From the NCBI RefSeq assembly GCF_030813915.1, contig NZ_JAUSUJ010000007.1:1-64000 (forward strand): 64,000 nucleotides of DNA, read 5' to 3'. The DNA is from Rhodoplanes tepidamans. GTDB taxonomy: Bacteria > Pseudomonadota > Alphaproteobacteria > Rhizobiales > Xanthobacteraceae. This document shows positions 16,760-25,271 of this stretch, in pieces. Below the pieces are notes generated by a model. That model saw only the letters and a program-made list of their open reading frames with translations, did not search any database and had not been told where the DNA came from. A program made the translations under genes and the position numbers. Position 1 is the stretch's first letter; each line of letters opens with the position of its first letter.

Positions 16760-18673
16760 TCAGCGCCCCCGCTTCTCCGTTCTGCCCTTCATCCGTTGAT
16801 GAAGCGTGTTCCGACTGATGTTCATGAGCTGGGCCGCCTTGGACTTGTTGCCGTCGCAGCGGGCGACGACCGCCTCGATGAGCTCGCGCTGCATGTCGTC
16901 GAGGGTCCCGAGCGGGACCTGGACGAGCGTGGCGTCGGCCGGGAGCGGCGCCGGATGCGCCGCCCTCTGGAACTCGTGGAAGAAGTAGCGGTCCAGCCGG
17001 TCGACCCGCTCGCAGAGCACCAGGTAGCGCTCGACGAAGTTCTGCAGCTCGCGGATGTTCCCGGGCCAGTCGTAGTCGCGCACCAGGGCGTGCATCGCCT
17101 CCGCGTGCCGCTCGACGTCGCGGCCGCCGCCGGCGAGCTTCCGGGCGAAGTGGCGCAGCAGCACCGGGATGTCGGCCCGACGCTCACGCAGTGGCGGCAG
17201 CGTGATGTTGAGCACGTTGATGCGGTAGTAGAGATCGCTGCGGAACGTCTGCGCCGCGATCTTGCCCTTCAGGTTCTCGTTGGTCGCCGTGATGATGCGC
17301 ACGTCGACCGGGATGACGCTCTCGCCGCCGACGTGCCGCACGGTCTTCTCCTGGACGATCCGCAGCAGCTTCGACTGCAGCGACGGCGACAGCTGGTTGA
17401 TCTCGTCGAGGAAGATCGTTCCCTTGTGGGCCTGCTCGAACAGGCCGGTCTTGCCGCCCTTGCGGGCGCCCGTGAACGCCCCCTCGTCGTAGCCCATGAG
17501 CTCGCTTTCCAGCAACGTGTCCGGAAGCGCGGCGCAGTTGATGGCGACGAACGGCCCGTGCTTCCTGGCGCTGGCGTTGTGGATGCTCTGGGCGAAGATC
17601 TCCTTGCCGGTGCCGGTCTCGCCTTCGATCAGGATCGTCGTGTCGCAGCGCGTGTAGATCTTGGTGCGCTCGACGATCTCGCGCATGATCGGGCTTTCGC
17701 AGACGATGTCGTCGAACGTGTAGCGCGCCACCAGGCCGCGCGACCTCTGGAGCCGGAACTTGCTCTCCATTCCCTGGATCTTCGCGGCTTCCTGCAGGGT
17801 TCCCACCGAGCCGATCGTCCGTCCCCCCTCCTGGATCGGCTGGCGGGTGGAGAAGAAGCTGTTGCGCTTGTAGGTGAACAGCGTGTCGACCTGCACGGCG
17901 TCCTGCCCGTAGACCTTCTCCCAGGTCGGATCGCCGAGCAGCTGGCAGACATTGGCGCCGAGCACCTGGTCGCGCGACAGGCCGAGCATCTCGAGCGCCC
18001 GCTTGTTGCACAGCCCGATCGTGCCGGCCGCGTCGGTCTCCAGCAGTCCTTCCGGAATGATGTCGATGATCGCGTCGAGGCGTTCCCGCTGGCGGATCTC
18101 CTTGTCCATCAGGGACAGGATCTCGCGCGTCTTCTCGACCGCGTCCTGCAGCGCCTGCTCGCGGTAGACGAGCTGCACGGCGTCGAGGTCGAACCCGGCC
18201 GCCATGCCGACGGCGGTCGGGCCGCCGACGACCAGGGCGTAGTCGTGTCGCGCCAGCCTCTCGAAGACCAGGCGCATGTCCGCCTTGGTCCTGTAGGTGA
18301 AGAGATCGATGGTCCGGTTGATGAAGTGTCGCAGCCGGCCTTCGTCGATGCGGTTGTCCTCGTGCAGGATGAGCGCGATCTTCTTGTTCTCCAGGGTGCG
18401 GCGCGCCTCCGCGTATTTCACGGTCTCGAGAATGTCGATGTAGTTCGGATAGGCGATCACGAGCGGCACGGGGATCAGCCGGCGCGTTTCCGCGGCGATG
18501 CCGGGCGCGCTGATCACGGCGCTGATCGTGGAGAAATCGAGCTGGCCGATGATCGCCGGCACGTCGTCGACGCCGACGCTCTGGAACATCCGGATGTTGT
18601 CCTGATCCGCCATCGCGCCGGCGTCGATGACGCCGGCCCACATGATGACGATCGAATGGGTCTTGGCGTCCAT
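16760..18673 (-). CDS. Sigma-54-dependent activator with PrpR_N sensor, PAS and AAA+ domains
   Basis: A 637-residue regulator. Residues about 10-170 resemble the PrpR_N (periplasmic-binding-like) sensor (VDDVPAIIGQLDFSTISAVIS as VDDVPAIIGQLDF). PAS follows at about 200-300 (IIPEGLLETDAAG, LGLSRDQVLGANV). The AAA+ domain has Walker A GETGTGKE, the sigma-54-contacting GAFTGA and DEINQLS. The C-terminus is a Fis-type helix-turn-helix (NKSKAAQLMNISRNTLHQRM). It therefore activates sigma-54 promoters after sensing a small molecule. The ATG at 18673 follows GAGGGGG. It diverges from the dehydrogenase operon, whose promoter is a sigma-54 type. PrpR itself senses 2-methylcitrate; the ligand here is unknown. 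Confidence 0.9.
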   Translation of the reverse strand: MDAKTHSIVIMWAGVIDAGAMADQDNIRMFQSVGVDDVPAIIGQLDFSTISAVISAPGIAAETRRLIPVPLVIAYPNYIDILETVKYAEARRTLENKKIALILHEDNRIDEGRLRHFINRTIDLFTYRTKADMRLVFERLARHDYALVVGGPTAVGMAAGFDLDAVQLVYREQALQDAVEKTREILSLMDKEIRQRERLDAIIDIIPEGLLETDAAGTIGLCNKRALEMLGLSRDQVLGANVCQLLGDPTWEKVYGQDAVQVDTLFTYKRNSFFSTRQPIQEGGRTIGSVGTLQEAAKIQGMESKFRLQRSRGLVARYTFDDIVCESPIMREIVERTKIYTRCDTTILIEGETGTGKEIFAQSIHNASARKHGPFVAINCAALPDTLLESELMGYDEGAFTGARKGGKTGLFEQAHKGTIFLDEINQLSPSLQSKLLRIVQEKTVRHVGGESVIPVDVRIITATNENLKGKIAAQTFRSDLYYRINVLNITLPPLRERRADIPVLLRHFARKLAGGGRDVERHAEAMHALVRDYDWPGNIRELQNFVERYLVLCERVDRLDRYFFHEFQRAAHPAPLPADATLVQVPLGTLDDMQRELIEAVVARCDGNKSKAAQLMNISRNTLHQRMKGRTEKRGR

Positions 18674-18751
18674 GGCGGTCGAGCCCCCTCGCCGGCGCCG
18701 CATCCGTAGTCTTGCTGATGACGGGCCGTGACGACGGCGCCGGGCCGGTCC

Positions 18752-18809
18752 GTCCTGAATGCGGCCAGCGCGGCGCCCTTTGCGCAAAATCAGGACGCCA
18801 ATACAGGAC
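18752..18809 (+). promoter_or_regulatory. Candidate upstream activating sites for the sigma-54 regulator
   Basis: Between the divergent genes lie three copies of CAGGAC: one inverted (GTCCTG, 18752-18757) and two direct, 13 bp apart (18791-18796 and 18804-18809). A perfect palindrome TTTGCGCAAA is at 18779-18788. These are 50-110 bp upstream of the -24/-12 promoter, the usual position for enhancer-binding protein sites. Which of these elements is bound is not known. Confidence 0.4.
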
Positions 18810-18859
18810 ACACCATCCCCGGACCAGCGAAAAGTCGCGAGAACACGCTGGAATCTCAC

Positions 18860-18875
18860 TGGCATGGGACTTGCG
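18860..18875 (+). promoter_or_regulatory. Sigma-54 (-24/-12) promoter of the dehydrogenase operon
   Basis: TGGCATGGGACTTGCG matches the RpoN consensus TGGCAC-N5-TTGCW, with exactly 10 bases between the invariant GG (18861-18862) and GC (18873-18874). It lies 118 bp before the E2 start and faces the operon, next to a gene for a GAFTGA-containing activator. Confidence 0.8.
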
Positions 18876-18992
18876 GTCATCGACCCGTGAACGTGGCGGG
18901 CCGTGCCCCGACGACGCGAGACCGGTCGTCGGAGCTGGCGAAGCTGCTCATCCGGTCCGGCCTCGCCGGGCGGAGCATGCGGGAGGTGCGTC

Positions 18993-20225
18993 GTGGCGGT
19001 CGAGATACGAATGCCGCAGATCAGCATGACGATGACGGACGGCACGATCGTCAAATGGCTGAAGGCGGTCGGCGATGCCGTGGTCGAAGGCGAGGCGCTG
19101 GTCGAGATCCAGACCGACAAGGCCGTCGACGAGCTCGGCGCCGCCGCGTCCGGCGTGATCCGGTCCATCGCGGCGCCCGAAGGCGAGATCGTCCTGGTCG
19201 GCGACGTGATCTGCACCATCGCGGCGGACGGCGAGGCCGAGGCGGCTGCGGGTGGCGACGCCGCCGCGCCCGCCCCCGCGGATGCGCCGCCCGTCGCATC
19301 CGCCGCCGCCGCGGCGCCGGCACCGGCCGATGCCGCCGCCGACGGCCGGACCCGCGCCTCGCCGCTGGCGAAGCGCATCGCGGCGCAGCAGGGCATCGAT
19401 CTCTCGGCCGTCTCCGGCACCGGACCGAACGGCATGATCGTGAAGGCCGACGTCGAGGACGCGGCGACTCGCCGCGCCGCGTCGCCGGCCGGGCCCGCAC
19501 CGTCGGACCGGGCCGCGTCGAGAGCCGCCCCGCCTCCCGTGGCGGTGGAGGCGGACGACACGGTGGTGCCGTTCGAGGGCATCCGTCGCGCCATCGCCGA
19601 CAACCTGATGCTGTCGAAGCGGTCCGCGGCCGAGGTGACCACCGTGGCCGACGTCGACATGGGCGCCGTCAAGGCCATGCGCGCGGTGCTGCCGGTCTCC
19701 TACACGGTGTTCTGCGTCCTCGCCGCCGCCAAGGCGCTGCAGGACTATCCGGTCATGAACGCGCTCGTCGAGGACGACCGCGTCGTCCTCAAGAAGCGCA
19801 TCAATGTCTGCGTGGCCGTCGCGACCGCGATGGGCCTGCTGACCCCGGTCATCCCGGACGCCGGCCGCAAGAACCTGCTGACCATCGCCGAAGACCTCGC
19901 GGATCTCTCCGAGCGCGGCCGGGCCGGCAAGCTCGGCGCCCGCGACTTCGAGGGCGGCACGTTCACGGTGACCAATTCCGGCGTGTTCGGCTCGGTCCTC
20001 TTCACGCCCATCATCAACCACCCGCAGAGCGCCGTGCTCGGGCTCGGCCGCATCGCCCCGACCCCGGTGGTGCGCGGCGACGCCATCGTGCCGGCGCTGA
20101 TGATGTACCTGTCGCTCACCTACAATCACCGCTCCATCGACGGAGAGACCGCGGTGAAGTTCCTGCAGCAGGTGCGTCACTATCTGGAGCATCCGGACGA
20201 CATGCTGGGGCTGAAGACGAAATAG
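18993..20225 (+). CDS. Dihydrolipoamide acyltransferase, E2 of a 2-oxoacid/acetoin-type dehydrogenase
   Basis: A 410-residue E2. The lipoyl domain has QTDKAVDEL with the acceptor Lys at residue 43. An Ala/Pro linker follows, then an E3/E1-binding domain (RASPLAKRIAAQQGIDL, GTGPNGMIVKADVE) at about 120-160, and the trimer-forming catalytic domain, whose active-site motif reads NHRSIDGETAVKFL (family: HRxxDG). The GTG at 18993 was chosen because GGGAGG lies six bases upstream and the lipoyl domain begins at once; the longer frame adds an Arg-rich tail. It is first in the operon, 117 bp before E1-alpha. The acyl substrate cannot be read from the sequence. Confidence 0.9.
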   Translation: MAVEIRMPQISMTMTDGTIVKWLKAVGDAVVEGEALVEIQTDKAVDELGAAASGVIRSIAAPEGEIVLVGDVICTIAADGEAEAAAGGDAAAPAPADAPPVASAAAAAPAPADAAADGRTRASPLAKRIAAQQGIDLSAVSGTGPNGMIVKADVEDAATRRAASPAGPAPSDRAASRAAPPPVAVEADDTVVPFEGIRRAIADNLMLSKRSAAEVTTVADVDMGAVKAMRAVLPVSYTVFCVLAAAKALQDYPVMNALVEDDRVVLKKRINVCVAVATAMGLLTPVIPDAGRKNLLTIAEDLADLSERGRAGKLGARDFEGGTFTVTNSGVFGSVLFTPIINHPQSAVLGLGRIAPTPVVRGDAIVPALMMYLSLTYNHRSIDGETAVKFLQQVRHYLEHPDDMLGLKTK

Positions 20226-20342
20226 CCGCTTCGCGGGGCGCGCGGCCGCGCGCCGTTCAGCCCGCACCGTGGGGCGTCCCCCGTCCCCCTCGCCTGCCGC
20301 CCCCGCCTCTCCGCCGATGCCGAACGAGGACGCAGAGCCGTC

Positions 20343-21323
20343 ATGGAACACCTGGACACACGAGATCTCCTGAAGCTGTACGAGTGGATGCTGCTCTCCC
20401 GCATCACGGAAGAGCGCATGACGGACTATCACAAGCACACGCCGCTGCCCGAGCTGCCGCATGCCGGCATCGGCCAGGAGGCGATCGCCGCCGGGACGGT
20501 CCTCGACCTGCGCATCGACGATCAGATCCTGCCGTCGCTGCGCACCCGCGGCGCCTTCATCTTCAAGGGGATCTCGTCGCGCACCATGATGGCCGGCGCG
20601 TTCGCCAAGGTGACGGGCGCGGCGCGCGGCAAGAACACGTCGCATCACATGGGCGATCCCAAGGTCGGGGTCGTCGCCGGGTCCGGGGTGGTCGCGGCCC
20701 ATCTGCCGATCGCCGTCGGGGTCGCCCTGGCCGCCAAGCTGCAGAAGAAGGACTACGTGGCGGTCGCCTATTTCGGCGACGGCGGCAGCAATCGCGGCGA
20801 CGTCCACGAGAGCATGAACATGGCCGCCGTCATGAAGCTCGGCGTCGTCTTCGTCTGCGAGAACAACGGCTACTCCATCTCGACGCCGCTCGACGTGCAC
20901 TGCGCGGTCCGCGACATCGCGGTCCGGGCGCAGGGCTACGGCATGCCGGGCGTCGTCGTCGACGGCAACGACGTCCTCGCCGTGCTCGCGGCCGCGCGCG
21001 AGGCCTATGCGCGGGCGCGCGCCGGCGAGGGCCCGACGCTCATCGAATGCAAGACCTATCGGTGGCTCGGCCATTCGGAACGCGACCCGCGCGACCTGCG
21101 GCCGGCCGAGGAGATCGCGGCCTGGCGGGAGAAGTGCCCGATCAAGCGGCTCCGCGACCATCTCCTCTCCAACGGGCTCGCCGACGAGGCGACCCTGGAC
21201 GACATCCGGGCCGGGGTCGCGGCGGAGGTCGACGACGCCATCGTGTTCGCCGAGCAGAGCCCGCTGCCGCCGCCCGAGGAGGCCGCCTTGCACGTCTACG
21301 CCGAACCGAGGACCGACCGATGA
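20343..21323 (+). CDS. Thiamine-diphosphate-dependent dehydrogenase E1 alpha subunit
   Basis: A 326-residue E1-alpha. GHxG-like opening (HAGIGQEAIAAGTVL), the TPP/Mg motif GDGGSNRGDVHESMN ... CENNGYSIST and the phosphorylation-loop-like YRWLGHSERDPRDLR are all present. Its length and the motif AFAKVTGAARGKNTSHHMGD (as TGAARGKNTSHHMGD) resemble acetoin dehydrogenase AcoA and PDH-type E1-alpha. It decarboxylates or cleaves the substrate on TPP with E1-beta. Its stop overlaps the E1-beta start (ATGA), indicating translational coupling. Confidence 0.9.
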   Translation: MEHLDTRDLLKLYEWMLLSRITEERMTDYHKHTPLPELPHAGIGQEAIAAGTVLDLRIDDQILPSLRTRGAFIFKGISSRTMMAGAFAKVTGAARGKNTSHHMGDPKVGVVAGSGVVAAHLPIAVGVALAAKLQKKDYVAVAYFGDGGSNRGDVHESMNMAAVMKLGVVFVCENNGYSISTPLDVHCAVRDIAVRAQGYGMPGVVVDGNDVLAVLAAAREAYARARAGEGPTLIECKTYRWLGHSERDPRDLRPAEEIAAWREKCPIKRLRDHLLSNGLADEATLDDIRAGVAAEVDDAIVFAEQSPLPPPEEAALHVYAEPRTDR

Positions 21324-22303
21324 AGATCACCCTTCGCGAGGCCGTGCGCCAGACGCTGGCCGAGGAGATGCGCCGCGATTCCCGCGTGTTCGTGCTCGGC
21401 GAGGACGTGGCCGCCTACGGCGGGACCCTGCAGGTGACGGCGGGCCTGTTCGACGAGTTCGGTCCCGATCGCGTCTTCGACACGCCGCTCTCCGAGGTCG
21501 TCATCACGGGCGCGGCGATCGGCTCCGCCATGATGGGGATGCGTCCCGTCCTCGAGATCATGTTCGCCGACTTCATCCCGCTGGCCTTCGACCAGATCCT
21601 GAACAACGCCGCGAAGATGTGCTACGCCTACGACGGCGAGATGAGCGTGCCGATGGTCCTGCGGGCGCCGTTCGGCGGCGGCATGCGGTCCGGCATGCAT
21701 CATTGCCAGAATCTCGAAGCCATGTTCGCCCATGTCCCGGGCATCAAGGTGGTGATGCCCACCACGCCCGAGGACGCCAAGGGCCTCCTGCTCGCCGCGA
21801 TCCGCGATCCCAACCCGGTCATCTATCTCGAGCACAAGATGCTCTACGGGGCGCGCGGCGAGGTGCCGGACGGCGACCACGTCACGCCGATCGGCAAGGC
21901 GGCGATCCGGCGCGAGGGTCGCGACCTGACCATCGTCGCGTGCGGCGCCCTGGTCGGCAAGGCGCTGCAGGCCGCCAAGGAGCTGGAGAAGACGGGCGTG
22001 GAGGCGGAGGTCGTGGACCTGCGCACGATCAGCCCGCTGGACAAGGACACGATCCTCGACTCCGTGATCAAGACGAGCCGCCTGCTCGTCGCCCACGAAG
22101 CCTGCAAGACCGGTGGCATCGGGGCCGAGATCGCCGCGATCGTCGCCGAGCACGCCATCGACGCCCTCGACGCACCGATCGAGCGCGTCGCCGCCCCCGA
22201 CTGCCCGGTGCCGTTCAGCGCCTCGCTCGAGGACGCGTTCCTGCCCCAGCCGGCGCAGATCGTGGCCCAGGCGAAGCGCATGCTCGGCCGACGCTTCGCC
22301 TGA
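21320..22303 (+). CDS. Dehydrogenase E1 beta subunit (transketolase-like)
   Basis: A 327-residue E1-beta with FVLGEDVAAYGGTLQVTAGL, FDTPLSEVVITGAAIGSAMMG and the C-terminal transketolase domain (DLRTISPLDKDTI, VAHEACKTGGIGAEI). It has no N-terminal lipoyl domain, unlike the PdhB of the housekeeping complex in many alphaproteobacteria, which suggests this is an additional, inducible complex. It starts within the stop of E1-alpha (4-bp overlap). The pair forms the TPP site at the subunit interface. Confidence 0.9.
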   Translation: MKITLREAVRQTLAEEMRRDSRVFVLGEDVAAYGGTLQVTAGLFDEFGPDRVFDTPLSEVVITGAAIGSAMMGMRPVLEIMFADFIPLAFDQILNNAAKMCYAYDGEMSVPMVLRAPFGGGMRSGMHHCQNLEAMFAHVPGIKVVMPTTPEDAKGLLLAAIRDPNPVIYLEHKMLYGARGEVPDGDHVTPIGKAAIRREGRDLTIVACGALVGKALQAAKELEKTGVEAEVVDLRTISPLDKDTILDSVIKTSRLLVAHEACKTGGIGAEIAAIVAEHAIDALDAPIERVAAPDCPVPFSASLEDAFLPQPAQIVAQAKRMLGRRFA

Positions 22304-22375
22304 GGAACGACGGAGCATCGGTGGCGGATGGTCGAATGAATTGATAGCCGTGTCATTCAGCATCAGAGGTTCGTC

Positions 22376-23368
22376 ATGATCGTGAAGTCTGCCGTGCGCT
22401 GCGCTTTCGGTCTCGTCGCGCTCGCCCTGTCGTTCACCGCCGGCGTCGCGCCGGTTTCGGCTCAGGACTACCCGCAGCGTGCCGTGACGCTGGTGGTGCC
22501 GTTCGCGGCGGGCGGGACGACCGACTCGATCGGGCGCCTGTACGCCCACTACATGGGGGCCGTTCTCGGCCAGTCGGTCATCATCGACAACCGGCCCGGC
22601 GCCGGCAGCACGGTCGGCGCCACCGCCGTGGCCCGGTCCGCGCCCGACGGCTACACCCTGCTGCTGGGCGCCATCAGCACGCATGCGATCGCGCTCGCGA
22701 TCTACGACAAGGTGAGCTACGACCCCGACAAGGACTTCATCCCGATCGCCCATGTGGCGAGCGTGCCGAACGTCCTGGTGGTCAGCCCCAAGCGCGTCAA
22801 GGCGACGACGGTCCAGCAGTTCGTCGAGGACGCCAAGAAGTCCGGCACCGCCCTCAACATGGCGTCGTCCGGCGCCGGCACCTCCATCCACCTCTCCGGC
22901 GAGATGTTCAAGGTCGGGGCGAAGGTGGACATGGTGCATGTTCCCTATCGGGGCGCCGGGCCGGCCCTCAACGACATGATCGCCGGCAACGTCGATCTCA
23001 TGTTCGACAACCTGCCGTCGTGCCTGCCGCACATCCAGGCCGGGCTGCTGCGGCCGCTCGCGGTCACCTCGAGCAAGCGCCTCGACAGCCTGCCGAACGT
23101 GCCGACCGTGGACGAGACCGTCATCCCGGGCTTCGAGGCCGGCTCGTGGTTCGTCGTGTTCGCGCCGGCCAACACCCCGGCCGACGTGGTGAACCGTCTG
23201 AAGGCGGCGACCGCGAAGGTGATCGAGAATCCCGAATTCCGGGCCCGCACCATCGCGCTCGGGGCGACGCCCCAGCTGATGACCGGCGAGGAGCTCGAGC
23301 GTTTCCTCCACCAGGAGCGCAAGAAGTGGGCCGAGGTGGTGCGCATCTCCGGCGCCAAGGCGCAGTGA
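22376..23368 (+). CDS. Bug/TctC-family solute-binding protein
   Basis: A 330-residue periplasmic protein. The signal peptide ends PVSAQDYP, followed by the Bug hallmark VTLVVPFAAGGTTDSIGR, then IIDNRPGAGSTVGA and ARSAPDGYTLLLG. The family binds carboxylates (citrate, tricarboxylates, amino acids, nicotinate and others) and either feeds TctAB-type transporters or acts as an orphan receptor. No TctA/TctB genes are nearby. Placement between E1-beta and E3 suggests it captures or senses the substrate of the dehydrogenase pathway. The start has an AGAGG site, 72 bp after E1-beta. Confidence 0.9.
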   Translation: MIVKSAVRCAFGLVALALSFTAGVAPVSAQDYPQRAVTLVVPFAAGGTTDSIGRLYAHYMGAVLGQSVIIDNRPGAGSTVGATAVARSAPDGYTLLLGAISTHAIALAIYDKVSYDPDKDFIPIAHVASVPNVLVVSPKRVKATTVQQFVEDAKKSGTALNMASSGAGTSIHLSGEMFKVGAKVDMVHVPYRGAGPALNDMIAGNVDLMFDNLPSCLPHIQAGLLRPLAVTSSKRLDSLPNVPTVDETVIPGFEAGSWFVVFAPANTPADVVNRLKAATAKVIENPEFRARTIALGATPQLMTGEELERFLHQERKKWAEVVRISGAKAQ

Positions 23369-23430
23369 GCCGGCGCTCTCCGGGCCCGTCACGGCGGATC
23401 CGCTCCGCCTGACGGTGCCCCCGACGGCCG

Positions 23431-23452
23431 GCCGGACGGGTTTCCGTCCGGC
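23431..23452 (+). other. Intercistronic hairpin between the Bug gene and lpdA
   Basis: A perfect 9-bp stem GCCGGACGG / CCGTCCGGC with a GTTT loop in the 204-bp gap before lpdA. No T-run follows, so it may be an mRNA-stabilising or attenuating element rather than a terminator. Confidence 0.5.
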
Positions 23453-23572
23453 TCGGCCGCGCTCCTGACGATCCCGCAGCCGGAGCCCGGCGGCCGGCGT
23501 CCCCCCACCCCCGTTCAGGCTCGGCCGATCGGCCCCGGCGGTGCCGGTCGGCCGCATGACAGGACTTCACCC

Positions 23573-24994
23573 GTGTCCGACACCACCTTCGACGTCATCA
23601 TCATCGGCTCCGGCCCGGGCGGCTACGTCACGGCGATCCGGGCGGCGCAGCTCGGCTTCAGGACGGCGATCGTCGAGAAGTCGCATCTCGGCGGCATCTG
23701 CCTGAACTGGGGCTGCATCCCGACCAAGGCGCTGCTGCGCTCGGCCGAGATCTACCACCACATGCAGCACCCCGAGGCCTACGGCCTGAAGGCCGACAAT
23801 GTGAGCTTCGATCCGGCCGCCGTGGTGAAGCGCTCGCGCGGCGTGTCGAAGCGCCTCGCCGACGGCGTCGGTTTCCTGATGAAGAAGAACAAGGTCTCGG
23901 TGATCTGGGGCGCCGCGACCCTCGACGCGCCCGGCAAGATCACGGTGGCCGCCGCGAAGACCGAGGCGCCGAAGGGCGCGCTCGGCCCGGGCAGCTACCA
24001 GGCGAAGCACATCATCCTGGCGACCGGCGCGCGGCCGCGCGTGCTGCCGGGCCTGGAGCCGGACGGCAAGCTGGTGTGGACCTATTTCGAGGCGATGGTC
24101 CCCGAGAAGATGCCGAAGTCGCTCCTCGTCGTCGGCTCGGGCGCGATCGGCATCGAGTTCGCCTCGTTCTACCGCACCATGGGGGCCGAGGTGACGGTGG
24201 TCGAGGTGCTGCCGCAGATCCTCCCCGTCGAGGACGCCGAGATCGCGGCGTTCGCGCGCAAGCAGTTCGAGAAGCAGGGCTTCAGGATCCTCACCGGCGC
24301 GAAGGTGACCAGGCTCGACAAGCAGGCCGACAGCGTCACCGCCACCATCGACGACGGCAAGGGCGGCACCCAGACGCTCACGGTCGACCGGGTGATCTCC
24401 GCGGTCGGCGTCGTCGGCAACGTGGAAAATCTCGGGCTGGAGAAGCTCGGCGTGAAGATCGAGCGCGGCGTCGTCGTCACCGACGGCCTCGGCAGGACCA
24501 ACGTGCCGGGCCTCTACGCGATCGGCGACCTCGCCGGCCCGCCGATGCTGGCCCACAAGGCCGAGCACGAGGGCGTCATCTGCACCGAGGCGATCAAGGG
24601 CCTGCACCCGCATCCGCTCGACAAGGCGAAGATCCCCGGCTGCACCTACTGCACGCCGCAGATCGCCTCGGTCGGCCTGACGGAGGCCAAGGCGAAAGAG
24701 CAGGGGCGCGACATCCGGGTCGGCCGCTTCCCGTTCGCCGGCAACGGCAAGGCGATCGCGCTCGGCGAGGACCAGGGCCTCGTCAAGGTGATCTTCGACA
24801 AGAAGACCGGCCAGCTTCTCGGCGCCCACATGGTCGGCGCCGAGGTGACCGAGCTGATCCAGGGCTACGTCGTCGCGATGAATCTTGAGACGACCGAGGA
24901 AGAGCTGATGCACACGGTCTTCCCGCATCCGACCTTGTCTGAGATGATGAAGGAAGCCGTGCTCGACGCCTATGGGCGCGTGCTCAACGCCTGA
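23573..24994 (+). CDS. lpdA: Dihydrolipoyl dehydrogenase (E3)
   Basis: A 473-residue flavoprotein disulfide reductase. FAD-binding GSGPGG at residues 12-17, redox-active CLNWGC with Cys43 and Cys48, NAD-binding VVGSGAIGIEFASFY, second FAD motif LYAIGDLAGPPMLAHKAEHEG (as YAIGDLAGPPMLAHKAEHE) and the C-terminal dimer motif FPHPTLSEMM with the catalytic His. It reoxidises the dihydrolipoyl group of E2 and makes NADH. GTG start at 23573. It is the last gene of the operon, 204 bp after the Bug gene. A poorly conserved Lys/Ala insertion (KTEAPKGALG) follows residue 120. Confidence 0.95.
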   Translation: MSDTTFDVIIIGSGPGGYVTAIRAAQLGFRTAIVEKSHLGGICLNWGCIPTKALLRSAEIYHHMQHPEAYGLKADNVSFDPAAVVKRSRGVSKRLADGVGFLMKKNKVSVIWGAATLDAPGKITVAAAKTEAPKGALGPGSYQAKHIILATGARPRVLPGLEPDGKLVWTYFEAMVPEKMPKSLLVVGSGAIGIEFASFYRTMGAEVTVVEVLPQILPVEDAEIAAFARKQFEKQGFRILTGAKVTRLDKQADSVTATIDDGKGGTQTLTVDRVISAVGVVGNVENLGLEKLGVKIERGVVVTDGLGRTNVPGLYAIGDLAGPPMLAHKAEHEGVICTEAIKGLHPHPLDKAKIPGCTYCTPQIASVGLTEAKAKEQGRDIRVGRFPFAGNGKAIALGEDQGLVKVIFDKKTGQLLGAHMVGAEVTELIQGYVVAMNLETTEEELMHTVFPHPTLSEMMKEAVLDAYGRVLNA

Positions 24995-25195
24995 CGCCGG
25001 GGAGACGGTCGGCCGGCGGCGCGCCTGCGACTCGCATCCGTCGCGGCTCGAGGCCGGCGCCCCGAAGGCCTTCCGGCGACCGGTCGAGGCCGCCGGCACC
25101 CGAGCCCCCTCGCCCGGCGAACCGCCGCGAGACGCGCCCGCCCGGGCGCCGCCCCGGTGAAGCAACTCGTTGAAATTTTTGAAGAAGTCGTCTTC

Positions 25196-25271
25196 TGGTG
25201 CCGGCTGAGGGATTCGAACCCCCGACCCCCTGATTACAAATCAGGTGCTCTACCAGCTGAGCTAAGCCGGC
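25196..25271 (-). tRNA. tRNA-Thr (anticodon TGT)
   Basis: Minus-strand 76-nt cloverleaf with acceptor GCCGGCT/AGCCGGC, D-arm AGCTCAGCTGGTAGAGC, anticodon loop TTTGTAA (TGT), T-arm GGGGG-TTCGAAT-CCCTC and encoded CCA. Confidence 0.96.

Noticed and set aside
16760-19678. Long N-terminal extension of the sigma-54 regulator to 19678
   Set aside because: Residues beyond the Met at 18673 are Ala/Ser/Thr noise antisense to the E2 gene and pass through the divergent promoter region.
25157-25260. Frame reading CRLRDSNPRPPDYKSGALPA across 25198-25260
   Set aside because: This is the classic false peptide from translating a tRNA-Thr gene antisense.
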